Shown in pieces: positions 30,601-37,651 of a stretch of 64,000 nt of DNA (position 1 is the first letter of the stretch; each line of letters opens with the position of its first letter). The DNA lies in assembly GCA_002746885.1 (NCBI GenBank), contig PDRS01000007.1, positions 1 to 64,000 on the forward strand. The letters are read 5' to 3'. The notes below the pieces were generated by a model that was not told where the DNA came from, ran no database searches, and was given only the letters and a program-made list of their open reading frames with translations. This DNA comes from Candidatus Saccharimonadota bacterium (GTDB taxonomy: Bacteria > Patescibacteriota > Saccharimonadia > Saccharimonadales > UBA4665). Made by a program: the position numbers and the translations under genes.

Positions 30601-30764
30601 TCGCTACCTTGCCCCAAAAATGTCCCCACATATGCACCCAAGCGAGTCAGAGAAAGCACAACGAGCAAGAAAAAAACAAAGACAGACGCAACAAAACCCC
30701 TAAAGCCAGTCAGGCTCGGAGCATGGGCAAAATACGCCAGCACAGTAGGTTTATGTTTTGTCAT
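24618..30764 (-). CDS. Giant tail-fibre-like surface adhesin
   Basis: The 2048-residue protein has a short cytoplasmic start, one membrane helix (about residues 24-45) and an N-terminal beta domain typical of CPR surface proteins (ATSDNLNFQARLETS). A long series of Ser/Thr/Gly/Asn-rich beta repeats follows, resembling phage tail fibres (motifs like TTTIGNA, INIGT and FIQN...FYISGxGRxDT, the last seen three times). Two jelly-roll carbohydrate-binding-like domains are present (coding about 26800-27230 and 25370-25830), each ending in a YIDDI or YIDNL strand. The protein ends in a beta domain. It probably binds glycans on a host. Start chosen at the ATG at 30764 before the membrane helix; no clear Shine-Dalgarno. 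Confidence 0.85.
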   Translation of the reverse strand: MTKHKPTVLAYFAHAPSLTGFRGFVASVFVFFLLVVLSLTRLGAYVGTFLGQGSDAVYAATSDNLNFQARLETSAGAIAPDGYYNVEFKLYDASASTGSGQGSCAGDTACLWVETRTGANTVRVVNGYLTVNLGDVTSFPADMPWDQQLYLTMNVGGAGSPVWDGEMNPRLKLTAVPYAFNAKTASSLTTSDSGNTATLSIDAPTSGDQTFVLQDQGAPGTYNVLTDGNAATLLAGDFIQNQNTAAQTTADFWIDGAGRADTALQAPLFDTATAAALGIGTTNASSITIGGATTTTTIQGPFVANGSQFTNNGSTVLTGVALSNFTVNGPIGAASSTVDVSTTFTIPQTTAGRTLNLPAPTTGTVGRLAYVLNTGSVAFTMHGVSIQANKAQTYIYDGSAWTATNIDGAGSGVTFVGTLDAQTKSSDGAVVSGNGIYLQTADSSNPGLVSAGVQTFAGDKTFSGLITGSAGAAVSGATISLNTSSNFDTNINTGTSTGAVSIGNSAAGNISLQSGSTIGVTGVTNINTTGSATTTIGNASAVNNLTGTNAILGATTINTTGTATTTIGSATSNTSIQGSLTVNPQTSTSTTLLCTNGGVVSTCDTSMLSPTAANFIQNGTTLQASSNFYISGDGRADTSFLAPSFDRATAGTLHIGTGANSTGITIGSASATNIDLYGGSVVVHEALKLQDTVSGDVALHINSTINSSDTSSVVGLQNQPRFNPMGGSLLNLYGSVNVPTITGSDYTIGNVHGGYNRFDTTAGYTGQITNGYGMRIGQPNLGGTPTGGVPKVTNYYGIEVEGVSGNGGNTSGTARNYGMRVRGSSAGAGAGGTVVNYGIRIDQSSGTGGNTSNYGLYLTGNGASSGTGVNYAIYNDSNAPNYIQGNTSIGTASNPNGYALNVANVLGVNTSSIQLGSTTTDTTAIFLGLDSFENGVDGSDPAGGYNGAMYYNTNLNKFRCYENGAWTDCVGVTDPAGFIQNSTTLQASSNFYISGTGRTDTAFVTPAIRAATDGTAAITIQDAAGTADIVTVDTSNSRVGIGSGIAAPTATLQVAGTLDSAGGEINLNDSSNFAVNIGTGTSTGNVTVGNGANTTNIESGAINIGTVGTGTTTMGNATGDTSITGGNLSLQGASSAVLSTASTSGDTGAIFIQTGASSAGMAGNILIDAGAGTASSSSTILNDTFEGCSVDDMGDWFGETIAGLNVGGLAHGGSCVLAVTETSGNGGFWGVQEAYNALSVIEGHQYSFSAWARATTLPQTINAQVHWNDGSVSVFGSAQTSTSGWVELSGSFIAPAGATNAFVSFQNGGGGNGSSVTYIDDIVVQTGLGAPAINIGTTNAKTIVLGNAAATTIVRGAFTAAGGEINLNDSSNFAVNIGTGTSTGNVTIGSAINTTTFGSNTINVGSAAADTTIQAAAQTSTDTAGAGLTIQGSTGSGTGAGGSVTIRGGNGGATNGDGGNLILSGGSSNGTGTLGLVTLNPTAFTGTSQSCAAANCSIIAATVDTNSTVLINNTYAGATVSMADPTITTAGRILYVTNSGTQDMILAVNGGGQGNTIALKPNTTATMFWNGVDWTAAGASSATDLQAAYNNTQSTAGGAEIILGPSGGQTDGLTIRNNGATPITGALFEVQSSIATNLFSVNNNTTEYAVNGGAEDSSFTNWTNYNGGVAAKTTTPNTYATGVAGVGVTTSGANQGAKNTLASALTAGTYVVSFAAKTTSGTNTFNAWFSSNGTAQTATCDSSLPGSGYAISQDFSVTTSWTKVSCFVTVPAGATANNAILIANQSNTNFYIDNLSVISNAATTTPANVQIGGGATGGQPTLFTLDQFAGPPMTTDNPAYYGSMYYDTTKNAIQCYQATSGWGACGSAPDDIISMTPEYTGAVLNGSGVGTMTADFCANQPSVLTVGTLCSSGEARNFYRWTSPQATTQSYNVYVTYRLPSTFKSFAAGTMSLTGLIDNTSNAAVQYAVFRKAQAGTISACSADTANIGTANTWTSISPTTDIASSDCGASGPTPFVAGDTMIIRITVSANSNANAYVENLTFRYSNK
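26605..26686 (-). repeat. 82-bp near-identical direct repeat, copy 1
   Basis: This 82-base stretch matches 27505-27586 with only two differences and the same orientation, exactly 900 bases away. It codes for AGGEINLNDSSNFAVN and following residues. The interval between copies contains a complete carbohydrate-binding-like domain. Confidence 0.9.
27505..27586 (-). repeat. 82-bp near-identical direct repeat, copy 2
   Basis: This is the partner of 26605-26686, encoding AGGEINLNDSSNFAVN again. The 900-base offset is a multiple of three, so duplication or loss of the intervening module would keep the reading frame. Confidence 0.9.
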
Positions 30765-31387
30765 TGGTTTTTTAATAGTTTTTGTATTGGTTTCCCTGTT
30801 TTTTGGCGAGAGACCAACTGTTTGTTTGGATGAGCTTTTTTGTTTTTGCTTATCCTGCACCAAAGTATGCCTCAGAACAATTCTGTATTTCAAGAGAAAA
30901 ATCAAAAAAAATTGTGCAAAAAAATATACCCAAAAAGTATTACATAACAGATATTTTATGTAGTTTTTTTATCTACAACATTTATCTACCCCTGTTAAAA
31001 GTTGTACGTTTTACAGCTTTTTAGTTATTCGTCAGGGTTATATATTGTAGTTTTATTTACACCTAAAAAGTTATCTCGGAAAAGTTATCCACAAGATCTT
31101 TCCAAATCGACAGAATACGTTTCTCTTCTATTCAATAAAAACGGCGAATTGACAAAAGCTATTCGCAGATATAGCGCGACCAATCTCTTAGCTACCGAAC
31201 ACACTGTTCAAATAATCACAAACACAGAGAACATCATCTAGGCCACATAGATGACGCACATCTTTAGGTCGAGAACACATTTTGTTCATTTCTGGCTTAC
31301 GCAGTATGACGATACCTCGCCATACGTACTTGAAGGTGCACCAAAAAAACGGTTGCAGATGACCTACCAAAAAGAACTACCTATAAA
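30765..31387. other. AT-rich intergenic region with DnaA-box-like 9-mers
   Basis: This 620-base gap between the adhesin start and the rplU stop has no supported gene. Between 30890 and 31160 it is strongly AT-rich and holds TTATCTACA (30969-30977), TTATCTACC (30982-30990) and a consensus TTATCCACA (31086-31094), all in the same orientation. It also supplies the leader of the adhesin gene. Confidence 0.5.
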
Positions 31388-31696
31388 CTACCCGATGCTA
31401 TCTATTTTGACCGTAGTCAACCGCTGTCGGTGTCCACGCACTGTGTGGACGCGCTTTTTTGCTTTGTAGCGTATCGCTGTCACTTTGTCCGCTTTAGCAT
31501 CAGCGTCAATAACGCTCGCTTTTACAACAACACCTTTCACAAGAGGCGTCCCCACATTTGTTTTTTCGCCGTCTACAACGAGCAACGCATCAAAGCTGAC
31601 TTTTGTATCGTCACCTTTCAGTCGCTCGATGGAAATTGTTTGACCTTCGGCCACGACATATTGTTTGCCGCCGGTAGCAATTACTGCTTTTTTCAT
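31388..31696 (-). CDS. rplU: 50S ribosomal protein L21
   Basis: L21 is a large-subunit protein that binds 23S rRNA. The 102-residue product begins MKKAVIATGGKQYVV and has the C-terminal signature YKAKKRVHTVRGHRQ, both typical. The length is normal. Its usual partner rpmA (L27) does not follow. A promoter with TTTACA and TATAGT lies 50-80 bases upstream, and the leader contains a hairpin at 31711-31727 (ACTCTTT/AAAGAGT) that may serve autoregulation. Confidence 0.96.
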   Translation of the reverse strand: MKKAVIATGGKQYVVAEGQTISIERLKGDDTKVSFDALLVVDGEKTNVGTPLVKGVVVKASVIDADAKADKVTAIRYKAKKRVHTVRGHRQRLTTVKIDSIG

Positions 31697-31746
31697 TCCG
31701 TCTTCCTTACCACTCTTTGAGAAAGAGTTTTTACTATTACGACAAA

Positions 31747-31775
31747 ACTATACCAAACTCACCCCTGTTTGTAAA
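31747..31775 (-). promoter_or_regulatory. Promoter for rplU
   Basis: On the minus strand TTTACA (31775-31770), a 17-base spacer and TATAGT (31752-31747) precede rplU by about 50 bases. Confidence 0.65.
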
Positions 31776-31851
31776 CCCTCGCTACGTAACGCGTTGCGGC
31801 AGAGCGGCAAGGGTCGCCCGCAAACAAGCCCGGTTGCCAATCGTGCGTCCC

Positions 31852-33489
31852 TCAAGCCTTCTGAAGTGCAATCAGTAAGTCCGAGCCATCAATTTTCGTT
31901 TCTACACGAAACATGCCGTCTACAAATGCCCCGAGTTGCTGCGTAAGCGTTTCGGCCCGCAGGCTCGCCGCATGTTCTTTGAGAGCTTTTTGCAGTTCTT
32001 GGCTTGCCGTTTGCAAGTGCAGGACTATGCGATCATCCACATTTAGCCCAGCTTGCTTACGCGCATTCTGAATGGCCCGAATTGCCTCTCGTACCATTCC
32101 CTCTCTCTGTAATTCAGGTGTTATATTTTTGTCAACATCCGCGGCCAATTGTTTTCCGTCGATAAAATGAACGTTTTTTACATTCACTTCATCGGCAATA
32201 ATAGCCTCGTAATATGCACCGAGTTTCCTCCCGCTATACGAAAGCTGGGAAAGCGGCTGACGAACTTTTATCTGCTCTTCAGCAGGAGACGTGCGCATAC
32301 GCGCTGCAAGCCCCTGCTCTATTACTTGTCTTGTTTGTGCCATATCGCGCAGCACCGCTTCATCAACTCCGCCCAACTGAGGCCAATCAAGCAAATGAAC
32401 ACTCTCGTCTCCGGTCAACTTCGTGTACAGCTCTTCCGACAAAAACGGCGTAAATGGCGCCAGAAGCATGCTTAAACGCACGAGAACATAATGCAGTGTT
32501 CGATATGCCTCATTTTTATCTGAGTCATCTTCACTTTTCCAAAAGCGTCTCCGGCTTCGACGAACGTACCAGTTGCTAGCGTCGTCCAAGAAAGGCAGCA
32601 CAGGCTCAAGCGCCTTTTGCAAATCATACGCGTCAACACCCTGCTCAATATGTTGCTGAAGTTGATGTAAACGTGACACCACCCAACGGTCAAGTGGGTT
32701 CTCCAACCCTTCTAGAGGATCGTCGAGCGAACCCTTCCACTCCCAGCCGTCTACGGCTGCATACATTGTAAAAAAGTCATACATATTCCATATCATGGCG
32801 AGTTTTCGTGACACTTCAACGACATAACGGTCAGCAAGCGCAAAGTTCTCCCCAGTAGTGAGCGGACTAGCGAGCAGCAGAAACCGAAAGCTATCAGCCG
32901 ACGTTTCGTCCATTAACTTTATAGGATCGGTATAGTTTTTAAGTTTTTTGCTCATTTTCTTGCCATCAGCCGCATTAATAAACCCCGTACAAATGAGGTT
33001 TTTCCACGGCGCCTTGCCAAACAAACCGACATTGACCGCCATCAGGCTGTAGAACCAACCGCGCGTCTGATCGATGGCTTCGATGATGAAATCGGCCGGG
33101 AACATGCTCTCAAACTTGTCTTTGTTTTCGAACGGATAGTGGAACTGCGCAAACGGCATCGAACCCGATTCAAACCAACAGTCTAGCACCTTGCCGATAT
33201 GGCGCATCGTCGCACCGTCATGCTCAAACTCGATATCCATCACCTGCGGCAAATGGTAATCGTCCAGCCTCTGGCCAGTCGCCTGCTCGAACTCGTCGTA
33301 GCTACCAAATACTTTTATAACCTCCACGCCATCGGCTGTCTCGCCTTTCCAGACCGGAATAGGCGTCGCCCAGTAGCGATCACGGCTCAGATTCCAATCC
33401 GGCGCCTGCTCGATGATGTTATGGAAACGCCCTTCTTTGAGCGACTGCGGCGTCCAGTTGGTTCGACCCGAAACGCTTTGCCCCGCCAG
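31852..33489 (-). pseudogene. ileS: 3' part of isoleucyl-tRNA synthetase, out of frame with the 5' part
   Basis: This frame, open from the TAG at 33492-33490 down to 31852, encodes the C-terminal half of IleRS: NWTPQSLKEGRFHN, then DWNLSRDRYWATPIPVW, the ATP-binding KMSKS loop in GKKMSKKLKNY, the anticodon-binding helices and the C-terminal domain. The first ordinary in-frame start is a GTG at 33327, inside the catalytic fold, so no natural N-terminus is seen. It overlaps the end of the upstream frame (33387-33489) in another phase. Joining the two needs a frameshift, and about 70 residues of core are still absent. Either a broken gene, a split gene or an assembly error. Confidence 0.85.
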
Positions 33490-35750
33490 CTACCCGTGCC
33501 CGAGATAGCGATGACCTTCTTCAGCAGGGCCTCGAACTCAGTGTAGCCGCTAGCGCCGTTTATGTGTCCAGCGCCCGCCAACACGACTGGCCGTACGCCC
33601 AGCCCATCAGCCAAATTCTGCAAATACTCCTGACCAACATACGGGTCATTATCACCGTAGTAAACCGCTGCGTTGAACAGTTTTTTTGACGCGTTCTTGA
33701 GGTCAATTTGCTTGGCTTTCATGAAATAGTCATTGAGCTCTAGGTTCAACACCTCATAGAAGCCAGAGACGCTGACTAAGCCCAAAACCCTCTCGTCGGC
33801 CGTCTCTATAAAGTCCAGCGCCGCTGGGACGCCCAGAGAATGACCGACAAAAATAGTCTTTGACAAGTCTAAGCCTTTTGTCGCCTCACCGACTTTGTCC
33901 AACCACGCCTGCCGGTCTGGATGGTCAGCCTGCGGCAGAGTCGGCATAATCACGTTGAAACCACGCTGCTTGAGCTGCTCGCTCAACCAGCCCTGCCAAT
34001 GCTCGCCAGCCTTACCCTCAATACCGTGCAAGATGACAACATTGACGTCTTTTGGCTCGTTTTTTGGCAAAGACAACTCTTTGGCGATGGTTTTATTGAC
34101 CTCCCAAATGTTTTCGCCCTCCCACGGGCCTTCGGTGTAATTGCCGTTGCCATCAACCAACGAGACGATCGGTATGCCGTGTTTTTTGCTGATCTCGTAG
34201 TCGTCCTCGCCGTAAGCTGGCGCCTGGTGCACAATACCCGTACCATCGGCCGTGGTCACGAAATCAGCCGCTAGCACGCGATGCGCTTCGGGACCGTGAT
34301 TGATAAATAGCGGCTCGTATTTACGGCCGACCAGGCCTTCACCACTGATTGTCTTTAGCACTTTGTACTCCAGCGGCTGGTGCTTTTCGTCCTGCATGAC
34401 GCGCCCCAACGCTTCGGTCGCTACATAAAATTTCTTGCCGCCGTGCTCGATCAATGAATACTCTTCGCTCGGGTTGACCGCAGCGGCCGTATTGGCCGGC
34501 AACGTCCATGGCGTCGTCGTCCAAGCTAGCAGATATTCACTATCATCTTTAGACAGTTCCTTGACCATTAGACGCAGCTTATAAGGCTTAACGCCTGAGC
34601 CGTCTGGATTTGGAAAATAGAGATCATAAGTATCTTTGCCAGCGACCTCTACATATTCATAGCCGTCTCTTTCGTAAAGATCCATAGCCGGCTGGTTCGA
34701 AACTTCTACGCCTAGTCCAACTTTTTCAAAACCACGCCGTTTAGCCTCCAGCTCAACTCGTTTCATAAGCCGAGTAGCAACGCCGCCGCGTCGATAATTT
34801 TCGTCAACCTCCAAAGCATTCACTTGCGGTAAACCTGGATATTCGTCTTCGATAATCACACCGTTGTTGTCGCGCTGCGCATCATCTGTCCAGTCATAGC
34901 GCAAAACAGCTCGACCAACGTAGCGATCCTCGACTTTTGCAGCTACTAGCACCATTTGGTCTTTTTCAGCTAGTTCACGCAGAGTTTTTTCGTAGCTATC
35001 AGTGATGTACATATCTTTTTTGAGTTGAGCAAATTCTTTGCTCTCGACATCAACTACGTCAACCGCCATCTGAAACTTATCTTTAGGCTCCTCAGACTCT
35101 TCGACCAGCTTAAAGTACACAAACACGCTCGGGTCGGTGTCGGTTTGGTAGCTATTCTCCATAGCTACTTCCGATTTGGAGATCGGCGTGGCGTCTTTTG
35201 TACAGTAGATTAGAATCTTTTCGCCTTCGTAGATTTTGCCTTTTTCGTACAGCTCTTTAAACGCCCACCAGATGGATTCCATGTACTCTTTGTCCATGGT
35301 CTTGTAGGCGCCCTGAAACTCCACCCAGCGGCCTAGGCGCTCGATCGTGTCTTCCCACTCAGTGCCAGTTTTGACCATCGATTGGCGGCAGGCTGTGACG
35401 TATTCGGGAATGCTGATTTTGTCGCCGATTTCTTTTTTGTTTTTGATACCGAGCTCTTTTTCGACGTAGACTTCGGCCGGCAGCCCATGACAATCCCAAC
35501 CCCACGTGCGCTCGACGCGCTGGCCTTTCATGGTATGGAAACGCCCCATGGCGTCTTTGACGGCGCTGACTAGTAGGTGGCCATGATGCGGCGTGCCAGT
35601 CAGAAACGGCGGCCCGTCATAAAACACCCATTTGTTTTCCTGAGGGCGATTTTCGACCGATTTTTCAAATGTGCGATCGGCCTTCCAGCGCTCCACCCAA
35701 TCCTTTTCATACTCTAACGCCCGACGACGGCTGTTTGATTTGAATTTCAC
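33387..35750 (-). CDS. ileS: 5' part of isoleucyl-tRNA synthetase with nested GNAT and hydrolase domains
   Basis: IleRS charges tRNA-Ile with isoleucine and edits valine. This 787-residue frame has the catalytic HIGH motif as HHGH (55-58) and the start of the CP1 editing domain. It is interrupted in frame by a GNAT acetyltransferase (about 222-400), then resumes with the editing motif WTTTPWTLPAN (410-420) and GTGIVHQAPAYGEDDY (503-518). At about 562 it runs into a complete alpha/beta-hydrolase (567-746) and ends out of frame at 787. The GTG start overlaps the upstream stop (GTGA). It is the last gene of a T-box operon. As read, this polypeptide lacks the KMSKS half and could not charge tRNA alone. 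Confidence 0.88.
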   Translation of the reverse strand: MKFKSNSRRRALEYEKDWVERWKADRTFEKSVENRPQENKWVFYDGPPFLTGTPHHGHLLVSAVKDAMGRFHTMKGQRVERTWGWDCHGLPAEVYVEKELGIKNKKEIGDKISIPEYVTACRQSMVKTGTEWEDTIERLGRWVEFQGAYKTMDKEYMESIWWAFKELYEKGKIYEGEKILIYCTKDATPISKSEVAMENSYQTDTDPSVFVYFKLVEESEEPKDKFQMAVDVVDVESKEFAQLKKDMYITDSYEKTLRELAEKDQMVLVAAKVEDRYVGRAVLRYDWTDDAQRDNNGVIIEDEYPGLPQVNALEVDENYRRGGVATRLMKRVELEAKRRGFEKVGLGVEVSNQPAMDLYERDGYEYVEVAGKDTYDLYFPNPDGSGVKPYKLRLMVKELSKDDSEYLLAWTTTPWTLPANTAAAVNPSEEYSLIEHGGKKFYVATEALGRVMQDEKHQPLEYKVLKTISGEGLVGRKYEPLFINHGPEAHRVLAADFVTTADGTGIVHQAPAYGEDDYEISKKHGIPIVSLVDGNGNYTEGPWEGENIWEVNKTIAKELSLPKNEPKDVNVVILHGIEGKAGEHWQGWLSEQLKQRGFNVIMPTLPQADHPDRQAWLDKVGEATKGLDLSKTIFVGHSLGVPAALDFIETADERVLGLVSVSGFYEVLNLELNDYFMKAKQIDLKNASKKLFNAAVYYGDNDPYVGQEYLQNLADGLGVRPVVLAGAGHINGASGYTEFEALLKKVIAISGTGSWRGKAFRVEPTGRRSRSKKGVSITSSSRRRIGI
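33513..34052 (-). other. RBBP9/YdeN-like alpha/beta-hydrolase inside ileS
   Basis: Residues 567-746 of the frame form a serine-hydrolase domain: an opening VVILHGIEGKAGEHW, the nucleophile elbow GHSLG (636-640), the acid in YYGDNDPYV and the histidine in AGAGHIN. All three catalytic elements are present. It replaces the part of IleRS that should contain the return from the editing domain to the catalytic fold. A free-standing relative of this family usually has about 180 residues, matching this piece. Confidence 0.85.
34551..35087 (-). other. GNAT acetyltransferase domain inside ileS
   Basis: Residues about 222-400 are a GNAT fold: VNALEVDENYRRGGVATRLM holds the acetyl-CoA pyrophosphate loop (RRGGVA), followed by GLGVEVSNQPAMDLYERDGY, the typical C-terminal strands. 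It sits in frame between VYFKLVEE and EYLLAWTTTPWT of the editing domain. The insertion looks clean and keeps the flanking IleRS sequence. Confidence 0.85.
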
Positions 35751-36550
35751 ACTAACATCTCCTTCATTGATTTAACTATTTCATCATGTACTACACCGTT
35801 ACTACAGATTGAGCCCCTTATATCTTGATCGTAGCGCTGTTCGTTGCCGAACAAGTCTGTGACTTTACCGCCAGCCTCCTCGACAATAACTTTAGCAGCC
35901 GCGATGTCGACATTTTTGCCTTTTGTGCCTGGAAAAACTGAGGCCACAAACTCACCACGCGCCACCAAGGCTGAGGCGTGAGTCGTACTGCCGATAGAGG
36001 TCGCATATGAGCCTTCGCTGTATACAATTTCGCGCACTACTTTTATGACATCATGGTCATTGCTAGCCCACCAGTCAACATTTAATTCAGCCCTATCACT
36101 TAGCTTCTTTGAATTAACCTTAATCGGCCGGCCGTTCATAAACGCGCCCTGACCGATGACGGCCGTATACATATGGTCATTAAATGGTGCGTAAATCACG
36201 CCAACTTCTGGCTTTCCGTCTATAACCAGCGCCAGCGAGAAAACCGAAACTGGCACCTGAGCCGCAAATTTAGCTGTGCCGTCGATCGGATCGCAGACCC
36301 AAACGTATTTTGATCCGTTTTGATTGCTAGCTTCTTCACCGTTTATGTCGTGATCTGGATAGGTTTGCTTGACTCGCCTGATGACTAAATCGTTTATCTC
36401 TTCGTCGGCTATGGTGACTACGGAGTTGTCGTGCTTGAACCTAGGGCCTGAATCAGCTCCAAAATATTTATGCATAATTTCACCAGCCTCTAGCGCCAGT
36501 GATGTAGCAAACTCTAAGTATTCTTGATATTGCTTCTTAGATTCTGGCAC
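35747..36550 (-). CDS. Inositol-monophosphatase-family phosphatase
   Basis: This family removes phosphate from small substrates such as inositol phosphate, histidinol phosphate or 3'-phosphoadenosine phosphate, using two or three Mg ions. The 267-residue protein has the metal-binding GEEAS (about 74-78), the signature CDPIDGTAKF (about 90-99) and a C-terminal DIAAAKVIVEEAGG motif with the third aspartate. All are intact; substrate cannot be told. It begins with GTG immediately after the cupin stop, with GGAGGA upstream, and overlaps ileS by four bases, so it is translationally coupled in the T-box operon. Confidence 0.9.
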   Translation of the reverse strand: MPESKKQYQEYLEFATSLALEAGEIMHKYFGADSGPRFKHDNSVVTIADEEINDLVIRRVKQTYPDHDINGEEASNQNGSKYVWVCDPIDGTAKFAAQVPVSVFSLALVIDGKPEVGVIYAPFNDHMYTAVIGQGAFMNGRPIKVNSKKLSDRAELNVDWWASNDHDVIKVVREIVYSEGSYATSIGSTTHASALVARGEFVASVFPGTKGKNVDIAAAKVIVEEAGGKVTDLFGNEQRYDQDIRGSICSNGVVHDEIVKSMKEMLV

Positions 36551-36898
36551 CTAACACTCCTCCTCGCAATGATGTTTGCTAGGATCGAAAGCCGGACCGC
36601 AAGGAACGATTAGATCTAAATCACCACCTAAGCGATAGCGCTCTTGCGATTCCAGACATGCAACATCACCTACGTTAAGAGCGACGCGTCTATCTGGTGT
36701 TTCAAGCCAGCCTTTGCCGCGTATAACCACCACCATTTCATGGGCTTCCTCGTTGTAGACCCAACCTTTCTCAGGATAGCGTCCGCGTATCGAAATCTTC
36801 GCTGCGTCGATCGTGCCACCACTTGGGTTGTACGCTCGCCCATAACACGCATCGCTGTTACGAAACTCCTCGCCGTCTTCATCTCGCCAGTGTTTCAT
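36551..36898 (-). CDS. Small cupin-like protein
   Basis: The 115-residue protein shows a cupin barrel: KISIRGRYPEKGWVYNEEAHEMVVV, then RGKGWLETP and LNVGDVACLES. The usual metal-binding histidine pair is reduced (one His in EEAHEM), so enzymatic activity is uncertain; the protein may only bind a small ligand. A cysteine-containing tail (HHCEEEC) is unusual. The ATG at 36898 is chosen because it overlaps the ClbS-like stop (ATGA) and has AGGAGA upstream. It is the second gene of the T-box operon. Confidence 0.75.
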   Translation of the reverse strand: MKHWRDEDGEEFRNSDACYGRAYNPSGGTIDAAKISIRGRYPEKGWVYNEEAHEMVVVIRGKGWLETPDRRVALNVGDVACLESQERYRLGGDLDLIVPCGPAFDPSKHHCEEEC

Positions 36899-37404
36899 GT
36901 ACTGCTCTTCTCCTTCTTCCATTTGCGAATTCGGTTTCGGGCGTTTTTGTACGGCGATGAGGTGTTGAATTGGACCAGTCGGCCAAAACTATATTCGCTA
37001 CCGCTCGAAGCTGTGTACCAGACGTTGCCGTACAGTTCGTCGTTGGTTTTGCCCTCAAGCATTTTCAAAACGTCTTCGACCGTTTTGTCGAACTGGCCTA
37101 GAAGCTTTTGGTAGTCTACGCCTTGGTATTTTTCATAAAAACTCTTGGCGATTTCGCCGTAATTGGTGCCGATTTCTGGTATTTGATGATTTTTCTGATA
37201 AAAATCATCCCACTCTAGCATTCGCTGCCCCCAGCCATTTAGGTAGCTGACGAGGTTGTGCACCGACATGGTAGTGCCCTTGATTTGGCCCTCCATAGTT
37301 TCTTCGAGTGCTAATTTCTCATCAATATCAAACTCCGGACGCAGCTTTTTGTACGTCGTCTCGATGTCTTTGATAAGTTCGTCTTTAGTGGTTAGTACTG
37401 GCAT
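36895..37404 (-). CDS. ClbS/DfsB-like four-helix protein
   Basis: The 169-residue product matches the ClbS/DfsB (DinB-like) family: it starts MPVLTTKDELIKDIE, has SVHNLVSYLNGWGQ (helix 2) and WDDFYQKNHQIPEIG, and ends in a Lys-rich helix. Known members include ClbS, the colibactin self-protection hydrolase; others have no known job. It is the first gene after the T-box leader, with GAAAGGA upstream of its ATG. Its presence at the head of an ileS operon is unusual. A protective or modifying role is only inference. Confidence 0.8.
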   Translation of the reverse strand: MPVLTTKDELIKDIETTYKKLRPEFDIDEKLALEETMEGQIKGTTMSVHNLVSYLNGWGQRMLEWDDFYQKNHQIPEIGTNYGEIAKSFYEKYQGVDYQKLLGQFDKTVEDVLKMLEGKTNDELYGNVWYTASSGSEYSFGRLVQFNTSSPYKNARNRIRKWKKEKSST

Positions 37405-37414
37405 TTTATTTCCT

Positions 37415-37612
37415 TTCGTAAAAACAAAAATCACCTCTCTTGAGCTCGAGAATCCGTTTTCACGGACGGTACCATCTCGATTCCAAAAGAAGTGATTTCT
37501 TTTAGCGCTTACTTTTGACTTTGTCGTTAGTCGAAACGTCCAGTTCTACTCAGTTTCCTCGCGGGAAAACCTTTCTTCCGGCAACTCGCGGCTGATAACC
37601 GCTCAAACGTCT
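37415..37612 (-). promoter_or_regulatory. T-box riboswitch, probably for tRNA-Ile
   Basis: The leader of the ClbS-like/cupin/phosphatase/ileS operon has a complete T-box antiterminator at 37478-37448. Helix GAGA/TCTC is followed by the seven-base bulge TGGTACC (37474-37468) and helix GTCCGT/ACGGAT closed by GAAA. The UGGU of the bulge can pair with the ACCA end of uncharged tRNA. An outer stem (AAATCAC with GTGATTT) ends in a T-rich tract, terminator-like. Upstream is a structured stem I region with an exposed ATC (37596-37594), an isoleucine codon, although a second ATC in GAAATCA is also possible. A TACAAT -10 lies at 37625-37620. Confidence 0.82.
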
Positions 37613-37651
37613 TGAAATAATTGTAACACTTTTGAATATTTTTGAGCATAC

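Noticed and set aside
33387..33489. Programmed ribosomal frameshift joining the two ileS frames
   Set aside because: No slippery heptamer with a downstream structure is evident, and a join would still lack about 70 core residues, so a shift alone does not restore IleRS.
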